This document shows positions 10,001 to 16,005 of a DNA stretch of 18,923 nt, piece after piece (position 1 is the first letter of the stretch; each line of letters begins with the position of its first letter). Under the pieces are notes generated by a model that was not told where the DNA came from, ran no database searches, and was given only the letters and a program-made list of their open reading frames with translations. Origin of the DNA: Thiodiazotropha sp037382205. Its GTDB lineage: Bacteria; Pseudomonadota; Gammaproteobacteria; Chromatiales; Chromatiaceae. The DNA is taken from positions 1-18,923 of the forward strand of contig JARRQD010000043.1 of NCBI GenBank assembly GCA_037382205.1, in the 5' to 3' direction. The translations under genes were made by a program, and so were the position numbers.

Positions 10001-13000
10001 TGAACAATTTCCACAGGATTCGCAATATCGATTGCTCAATTTAGTTCAGCAGATATTGCGTAACAAGCACAAACAGGGAAGTGATATTTTATATGTGCAC
10101 GACTTAAGTGAGTGGGCTGTTTGTCAGGCATCAATGATTGCCGGGTTTGCCAGAACGCTGAAGTATGAAAACCCCAATATCCGTATCAGGACACTGGGTC
10201 TTGATGAGGAGAGTATGCTCAATTGGGAGGTGCATGTTCTAGCAGAGTTGGAGTCGTACGACAACTCGACACTTGGAGAAATACGATATATTCAGGGTAT
10301 CAGACAGATTCACGTTGTGCAGAATTATATACAATCTGCAGATTCACATTCCGCCAGTCAACTCGCTCTGGGTAACACTATTATCAAGCAGGGTGGGCAC
10401 TACCTGATCTGTGGTGGTGCAGGTGGCATCGGGCTGCAGTTTGCTGAATACCTGGTTTCTGAGTTTGATGCATCAGTACACATAGTCGGTCGACGCAAGC
10501 AAGATGATAAAATCAAGGAATCCATGCAAGCACTTCAATCTTTGGGGGGATCAGCGACCTATTGGCAAACGGATATATCTGATAAAGAACGCGCCAGGGA
10601 CTTGTTTGATCAAATTGCTACGCAAGGTATTCAGTTGAATGGTATATTGCAATGTGCTGGTCTTATAGAGGACTCATATATATTTAATAAGTCAATTAAT
10701 TCATTTTCCCGTGTTATTGCACCAAAAGTGTCAGGAACACTCAATCTGGATATAGCATCACGCGATCATAAACTCGATTTTATTGTTCTGTTTTCCTCGG
10801 TAGCGGCGCTTATGCCTAATCAGGGGCAATGTGACTATGCTGCCGCCAATAGCTTTTTAGACTGCTTTGCTTACTTTCGAAATTTAAAAACAGCTCGTGG
10901 AGAGCGGTATGGTCGATGTGTTTCAATTAATTGGCCGTTATGGGCAAAGGCTGGAATTACTGTTTCAGCATCGCAAAAGCGCCATCTAAAGGAAGTTTTT
11001 GGCATGGAACCCATGATGTGGACTGCAGCCCGAAAAGTATTTGACTTTGCTCTTAGCAGTGAGTCGCGCTCATCTTTAAATAACTTTATTGCCATTGAAG
11101 GTAATACCGAGAAGATACGTCACAGCTTAAAAGTCGTTTCAGGTATGCGGACTGAGCGTTCATCTACACATGTCGAGAGAAGTCTTGCTACTACTGGAGA
11201 CCACCAGGTTTCAGTTCATCAATTAGTTGAACTTATGCTGTCTGAGTTGAACAGTAAGCCCGGCCCCATTGATGATGATGTAAACCTTAGCACGGCGGGT
11301 TTTGACTCCCAGGCATTGACAATGCTCGCGGATAAAATTAATGCAACATTTGGTACGGATCTAAATCCTGTAACTTTCTTCGAACTGAATACGATCGGTC
11401 AGATTCAGTCGTTTGTGGACAGTGTGGCCAAGCCGCCCCAGGTTGAATCCAACAGGCAGGTGCCCGTTGATCTAAATCGAACGATTCACAGTGGTCTACT
11501 GGACATACTCTTGTGTGAGCCTCAAAAACGCATCTATAGAAAGCGGCTCTCCGATCGTGAGTTTTTTATGCGAGACCACGTTGTCCAGGGAAGCTTTAAT
11601 GTACCGGGCGCCTGCTTTGTGGAAATTGCAGCCCAGGCGTATGCACAGGATTACTCGTTCAAGCCAAATGTGAACCGAATGGTTCTGAAAAATAACTTCT
11701 GGGCTAAACAACTCTCTACGCTTGGTGCTGAGATCGAGGTGGTGGTTCGTCTATCGGAGGGCAGGGAGCCAGGAACCACCAGCTATCACATTAGCTGTGA
11801 TGGCGAATCCCCTGCGGTTGTCTACGCTCTTGGAGAGATGCAGGTAATCGATGGTCTTGGTGCGTTTGAGCAGTCGGAGATGCTGGATATTGAATCACTT
11901 GTTAGTCGTTTACCACTCAAACGTGAGCATGTCGAGATATATCAATATATCGTGGCGGAGGGGTTACTAGTCGGGGATACGTTAAGACCAATGTCGTACG
12001 CCCATATCAGCCAGGAAGAAGTGTTTGCGGAATGTCGCTTACCAGAGAGTATCCGTAATACGCTTCCAGACTACCTGCTGCACCCAACGCTCCTCACCGG
12101 CGTGCTGCAGGCTGCACTGCTTAACAACAAGCCGAATGAAATTGAGGATACCTCCTACATACCGATGGGTGTCGATGAGGTAGTGATTGGACGGCCTCTC
12201 TCCTCTACCTGTTATATTACCACGCAGCGTCGCCAGTTAGCCAACGATAGTATGATCAGAAAGTACGATGCACAAGTTTACAACGACAAGCGAGAGTTAA
12301 TCGCAGTGATGAGTGGCATCACACTTAAGAGTTTGACTTCATACAAGCAACCAGAGGTAGAAATGATCACCGCGAACCCAGTCGATAAGGAAGTATCGGA
12401 GTGTGACTTAGAATCGGTTCAGCGAATGTTGATAGACATTGTCGCAACCGCCGTCGGTCTGTCTGCCGCGGAAATAGATATTGAGGAACAGCTCGACAAG
12501 TATGGACTGAACTCTATTTTGGTTATAGATATAAATCAAAAGTTGGAGGAATTGTTTGGAAGCCTTAGCAAGACCTTGTTGTATGAGTATCAGACTGTTG
12601 GAGAACTGGCAAACTACTTTGTAGAAAACCACTTTCAATTACTGGTTGAAAAGGAGGTAATAACCCATGTCCTTCAGCAGGGTGAGCATTATGATTCGTC
12701 TGCAGATCATGGTAATACTGAAACCGTCGGCAGGGTACTTGGAAAAAATGCAAATGTGGCAAATGCAAATAGTGCTGTCCGTACCCAGAATGCCGATTTA
12801 AAGGATACGGCTGAGAAACTGGTTATGACTACCGCCAACGAAATCGAGGAGGAGAGAACGGTCACACAGCCGCCACCTCCAGATGCGCGGCAGCGGCGTT
12901 CTGTAGGCACGAGAGTAGACCAGCATGGCGACAGAAAACCAGTGGTCGCAAACACTGGTGAGAACGATATTGCTATTGTTGGTATGGCAGGCAGATACCC

Positions 13001-13799
13001 CGGTGCAAACTCTATAGATGAACTCTGGGATAATTTACTACACGGTGTTGATAACATCACCTCGACCCCAGTCGATCGCTTCGATCCAGAAGCACTTAAA
13101 TTACAGGATGGAGCTATCGATCTCAAGGGCTGCGAGAGAGGTGGTTTTCTCGATGATGTTGAAAAATTTGACGCCGCATTATTCAATATTTCTCCACGTG
13201 AGGCGGAAAAGCTCGATCCGCAGGAACGGCTATTTCTAGAAACAGCCTGGAGTACCATCGAAAGTGCGGGGTACGACTACACAAAACTAAAAGGGATGAA
13301 TATCGGTGTCTACGTCGGGGCACTGTGGCAACCTTATGTAAGCCTGGGTATCGAAGAAACGCAAAAAGGTAATCTACAAACACCCACAGGGCTTCTCTAC
13401 AACATCCCCAATCGTGTCTCTTATTTCTTTGATTGGTGCGGTCCCAGCATGGTTATTGATACCGCATGCTCGAGCTCTCTTTCAGCATTGCATTTGGCTT
13501 GCAACAGTATACGTACAGGTGAAGTATCGGCAGCTCTGGCGGGCGGGGTTAACCTGTCGTTTTCCGCGAGCAAATATCTTTGGCTGGCCAGAAACAAATT
13601 TCTTTCTTCAGATGGGCAATGCAGGAGTTTTGGTGAGGGTGGTGATGGTTATGTGCCAGGAGAAGGTGTCGGTGCGGTTTTCCTCAAACGTTTGTCGCAA
13701 GCAGTTGCCGATGGAGATAATATTTATGGTGTGATTAAGGCTACTACTGCCAACCACGGATGCTGCGAAAATCGATGCGCGATCGATCTCTTATATTGA
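7029..13799 (+). CDS. Trans-AT PKS, 5' part: KS-DH-KR-ACP-DH*-ACP-KS(broken)
   Basis: 2256 codons in this frame, GTG start. KS (20-450) has Cys189, His324 and His365. The post-KS linker ends in LPGYPF (585-590). DH (about 620-885) looks active, with His643, Gly647 and Pro652 and with Asp801 and Gln805 of DxxxQ. KR (about 900-1365) has GGAGGIG at 1129-1135, Lys1233, Ser1257 and Tyr1270, and Asp1215 in LIEDS, suggesting a B-type (D-hydroxyl) product. ACP has Ser1427 in GFDSQ. A second DH-like domain (about 1490-1785) keeps His1517, Gly1521 and Pro1526 but has Thr1690 in place of the catalytic Asp (HPTLLTGVLQ), as in isomerase- or pyran-synthase-type DH relatives. A second ACP has Ser1829 in GLNSI. 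After a Pro-rich linker, a second KS starts at 1979 (Cys2147) and is intact to NHG at 2242-2244. There the frame leaves the KS and stops after 12 unrelated residues. No AT is present, so malonyl loading must be in trans. The true gene continues in another frame to 16005. Confidence 0.9.
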   Translation: MSYDDSIQLTGNSNVDCEKDIAIVGMSCKLPGAENYREYWELLQCGINAVSEIPEDRWKWREYFGNPAKDKNKTNSKWGGFIDGVDEFDPLFFNISPTEARYIDPQHRLFLQEAYHAVEDAGYDIWQLAGSKVGVYAGVSKNDYAELMRKENAEIESFVSTGTVHSILSNRVSYLFDLRGKSEVIDTACSSFLVALNNAVRDIRSGTCEAAIVGGVNLILSPTMYVSHGKSGMLSSKGVCKAFDKDADGYVRGEGVGVIFVKKLSHALQSNDHIWGVIKGISVSHGGRGNFLTAPRASSQSETLRDALRDGDITPDTVSYLEAHGTGTPLGDPVEFEGIKQAYGVDVNSPKSLCYLSSVKTNIGHLESAASVAGIIKILLSMKHGVIPKLLHYREANPLLHMDATRFRIAEKNVSWGQIHGERSYNLRAGLSSFGMGGVNAHVIVEKFSQKISEPGNLVNENGGTFHLVPITAGSKGQLSILAKKLGQVLSVPWCDIRLSDIAYTLQNGRRFEKHRKCFVVHSLHELLQNVNQFAENAQPDKSAGLTSAGDFSEVIERVKAWESGQIEFADISNDIADSGYRIPLPGYPFARRRCWYPRGITAGLNVSDICGANYSDNEENMNIAGVNDQISIPNKQRFLCDHVVQGTAILPGVAYLALVLNEYSSDKPGCGLDISDINWMRPCSYKHYSGTNFICDRKTSSNGEYIEFKAADKVIASFTAKNLVSTEMLLQQNINEYPLGSKSVSSVEQIYTELSDSGLDYGSAFKVIQHAYWYDNELTASLTCSTEGCDTIQTTVTILDGVFQAVVLLHNRLHDSKMAEQQVPFMCNRFVWCGKAIPNRCIARVSRVSSKRDIEEYGMGLFTLRGEQICRFDGFIKRPYKPSNANSRDHTTNTLNSHIYTTNWLECSIGTRAQTTTQILVYSEEPVARPEYLIQHRDRVVFYQEDAAANCHIGLQADPSDISSLNSSRFHELLQRTDLSGSLVYLARQSEQFPQDSQYRLLNLVQQILRNKHKQGSDILYVHDLSEWAVCQASMIAGFARTLKYENPNIRIRTLGLDEESMLNWEVHVLAELESYDNSTLGEIRYIQGIRQIHVVQNYIQSADSHSASQLALGNTIIKQGGHYLICGGAGGIGLQFAEYLVSEFDASVHIVGRRKQDDKIKESMQALQSLGGSATYWQTDISDKERARDLFDQIATQGIQLNGILQCAGLIEDSYIFNKSINSFSRVIAPKVSGTLNLDIASRDHKLDFIVLFSSVAALMPNQGQCDYAAANSFLDCFAYFRNLKTARGERYGRCVSINWPLWAKAGITVSASQKRHLKEVFGMEPMMWTAARKVFDFALSSESRSSLNNFIAIEGNTEKIRHSLKVVSGMRTERSSTHVERSLATTGDHQVSVHQLVELMLSELNSKPGPIDDDVNLSTAGFDSQALTMLADKINATFGTDLNPVTFFELNTIGQIQSFVDSVAKPPQVESNRQVPVDLNRTIHSGLLDILLCEPQKRIYRKRLSDREFFMRDHVVQGSFNVPGACFVEIAAQAYAQDYSFKPNVNRMVLKNNFWAKQLSTLGAEIEVVVRLSEGREPGTTSYHISCDGESPAVVYALGEMQVIDGLGAFEQSEMLDIESLVSRLPLKREHVEIYQYIVAEGLLVGDTLRPMSYAHISQEEVFAECRLPESIRNTLPDYLLHPTLLTGVLQAALLNNKPNEIEDTSYIPMGVDEVVIGRPLSSTCYITTQRRQLANDSMIRKYDAQVYNDKRELIAVMSGITLKSLTSYKQPEVEMITANPVDKEVSECDLESVQRMLIDIVATAVGLSAAEIDIEEQLDKYGLNSILVIDINQKLEELFGSLSKTLLYEYQTVGELANYFVENHFQLLVEKEVITHVLQQGEHYDSSADHGNTETVGRVLGKNANVANANSAVRTQNADLKDTAEKLVMTTANEIEEERTVTQPPPPDARQRRSVGTRVDQHGDRKPVVANTGENDIAIVGMAGRYPGANSIDELWDNLLHGVDNITSTPVDRFDPEALKLQDGAIDLKGCERGGFLDDVEKFDAALFNISPREAEKLDPQERLFLETAWSTIESAGYDYTKLKGMNIGVYVGALWQPYVSLGIEETQKGNLQTPTGLLYNIPNRVSYFFDWCGPSMVIDTACSSSLSALHLACNSIRTGEVSAALAGGVNLSFSASKYLWLARNKFLSSDGQCRSFGEGGDGYVPGEGVGAVFLKRLSQAVADGDNIYGVIKATTANHGCCENRCAIDLLY
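13758..13764 (+). other. Frame-breaking deletion junction inside the second KS
   Basis: The frame from 7029 encodes the KS up to NHG (GGA at 13758-13760). One base later, in the next frame, GCT at 13762 begins AAKIDARSISYIEAHGTGT, the KS continuation. In the three other KSs of this window exactly 23 residues lie between the equivalent points (QHD, SHG or NHD and the segment 15 residues up to the EAH motif). Here they are absent, implying a net loss of 68 bases if the ancestral spacing was the same. It is either a real mutation or a sequencing/assembly error. Confidence 0.85.
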
Positions 13800-16005
13800 A
13801 GCGCACGGAACAGGTACGTCGCTGGGTGATCCTATCGAAATTGCCGGGTTGGAAAGGGCATTTGACCCGGATGGTGAACCGGAACAGGCATGTGCTATTG
13901 GATCTGTGAAGTCCAATATTGGTCATCTCGAAGCTGCTGCGGGAATCGCCGGTTTGACCAAAACGCTTCTTCAGATGAAGCATCGAATCAAGGTTCCCTC
14001 CCTGCACAGTGAGGTCGAAAATCAGAATCTTGACTTTGATGATTCCTCTTTCTATCTGCAGAAGAAGGTTGCCTTTTGGTCACAACCTACTGTGCAGGGA
14101 GTTCAGCAAGAACGCCGGGCAATGGTGAGTTCATTTGGTGCTGGAGGTAGCAACGCCCACCTTATTGTGTCGGAATTCCCCGACACAAATGCTCGCTCTC
14201 ATCGCACAGAAGCACGACCTGAAAACGGCGGTATACACTTTCCGTTCTCGGCGCAGTCTCGACAGGCGCTAATCGACTATCTGCACATCTTCTCACGCTT
14301 TTTAGCCGACAAAACCTCGCATGATATGTTTGACATGGCTTGTACCCTTCAGGAGGGGCGTCACGCAATGGAGCATCGAGTATTGCTTACTGCGGCGTCG
14401 GTGAAAGAACTCAACACGAAAATTCAACAATATCTGGCCTCTGCGGATAGTGATGGTCAGGATAGTGCCAATGTTAACGAAATCGAGTTGCTGGATCTGG
14501 CGGATCAGCGTGCGCTATTGAGTAACTGGTTGCTCAGCGGCGATCTAGCGAAGGTGCAGCGTTTTTGGGAATTTGGTGGATATATAGATTGGACAACGTT
14601 ATTCGGTTTGCGGGAATACAAAAAAGCAGAACTTCCCACTTACCAATTTGATCGAAAGGAGTTTCGAATGCAGCGAACCTCCGTTGCTGCCAACCGGGTT
14701 CAAACTTTCGGAACAGCAGTTACCACTGATGGTAGTAATCAGGTAGTCGGCTACTCAATTAAAAATTTGTCCAGTCTCTACAGGCATCTCTTTGAATTGC
14801 GCCCTTTTGTACAATTCAATGAGGCGCAGTCCAAACAGAACCATGCCGAGTCAAACACACTGATAACTGCGCTTGCCGAGATTTGCCGCAGAGCAACGGA
14901 AACAGACGCCGTTTTCGATATCGACAAGAGTAAGCTTGCGGAGCTGGATAGAGGCACTGTGTTAACGGTCGAGGTTACGCCGCTGTTCGAAGGTGATGGG
15001 CTGAATGCGCTGGAGTTAAATATAGACACGCTTGATGCATCTGGTATTGTCCTTGTCGCTCAGCCAGTTAAAAGTACATCTACAGGGGTTTTTGAGCCCG
15101 GCTCCGATCAAATCCATTCAACTCAAAACAGCAAACAGGTCTTGGTAACGCATAAAATCCCACCAGAGCAAGTGAAAAAAACAGATAAAGTCTCTAAGCC
15201 CAGTGATGCGGTGATAAACAAACCAATGAATGTGACTCTGCGAGCACTACCGGTTTCCAGATCGTCAGAAGCTGAGAGGCTACATGTCGGCCTTGTTAAC
15301 ACCAGTGGCGAGAAGACGGACAGACGCGGCAAACCAACCGTAAACTCACTAGACATGGAAGGCTTAAAGGCAAGCCTTGCAGCCTGCCTGTTTATGGAAC
15401 CAGGGGATATTGATGAAACCACTACCTTTAGTGATATTGGTCTGGACTCAATTGTCGGACTGGAGTGGATCGACGGTTTGAGCAAGGCGCACGGTATACA
15501 ACTGGATACCTCAGCCCTGTATGACTATCCAACCTTGCTCGCCTTTAGGGATTATATAAATGGACTGTTCGATCACTGCAATGGTGCTGAATTCATATCT
15601 TCGGCCACGGCTCCACCTACACCCAACGAGCCTGCTGGGTTCACTACCTCTCCAGAGAGTGTAAAGACAGAGTCGTCTAAAGATATTTCAAGCGTGTTGC
15701 TCGACGAACTAGCCAATGTGCTCTATATGGATCGAAGCGATGTGCAGATGGATACTGTATTTGCCGAAATCGGGCTCGACTCAGTAGTGGGCCTGGAGTG
15801 GCTTGATAAGGTTAATTGCCAATTGGGGTTGGCCTTGTCGACAACCGTTTTGTACGATTATCCCAGTGTGCGCCAGCTTGCACGGCATGTGGAAGAGGGA
15901 TTGGAACAGGGGCTCTACGTACACTTACCAAGAGGCTCTGAACCCGCTTTGCAATTAATTCACTCAGACACTCCTGAATTCGATTCACAGATGGTGTCAG
16001 GATGA
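13762..16005 (+). pseudogene. Trans-AT PKS, 3' part: end of KS, linker, tandem beta-branching ACPs
   Basis: This frame is open from 13735 and encodes the rest of the KS begun upstream: EAHGTGT (His codon 13804) and NIGHLEAAAG (His codon 13924), ending near 14175. The post-KS linker ends in LPTYQF (14632-14649). About 700 bases (14650-15350) give no domain I recognise, ending in the NKPMNVTL linker typical before ACPs. Two ACPs follow: GLDSIVGLEW (Ser codon 15448, Trp codon 15466) and GLDSVVGLEW (Ser 15781, Trp 15799). A Trp six residues after the phosphopantetheinylated Ser is the published flag of ACPs that recruit an HMG-CoA-synthase cassette for beta-branching. There is no KR, fitting a beta-keto intermediate for such a branch. 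It has no start codon or ribosome site of its own at the junction (a TTG at 13849 is the first candidate), so it is the separated half of the gene starting at 7029. The stop overlaps the next start (ATGA). Confidence 0.85.

Noticed and set aside
12707..13258. Minus-strand ORF of 183 codons
   Set aside because: It lies antisense to a clearly coding ACP-to-KS linker and KS start, has Ser/Pro-rich composition typical of antisense shadows and no recognisable domain.
13740..13810. Programmed ribosomal frameshift joining the two PKS frames
   Set aside because: There is no slippery heptamer at the junction, and a frameshift could not restore the missing 23 conserved KS residues.
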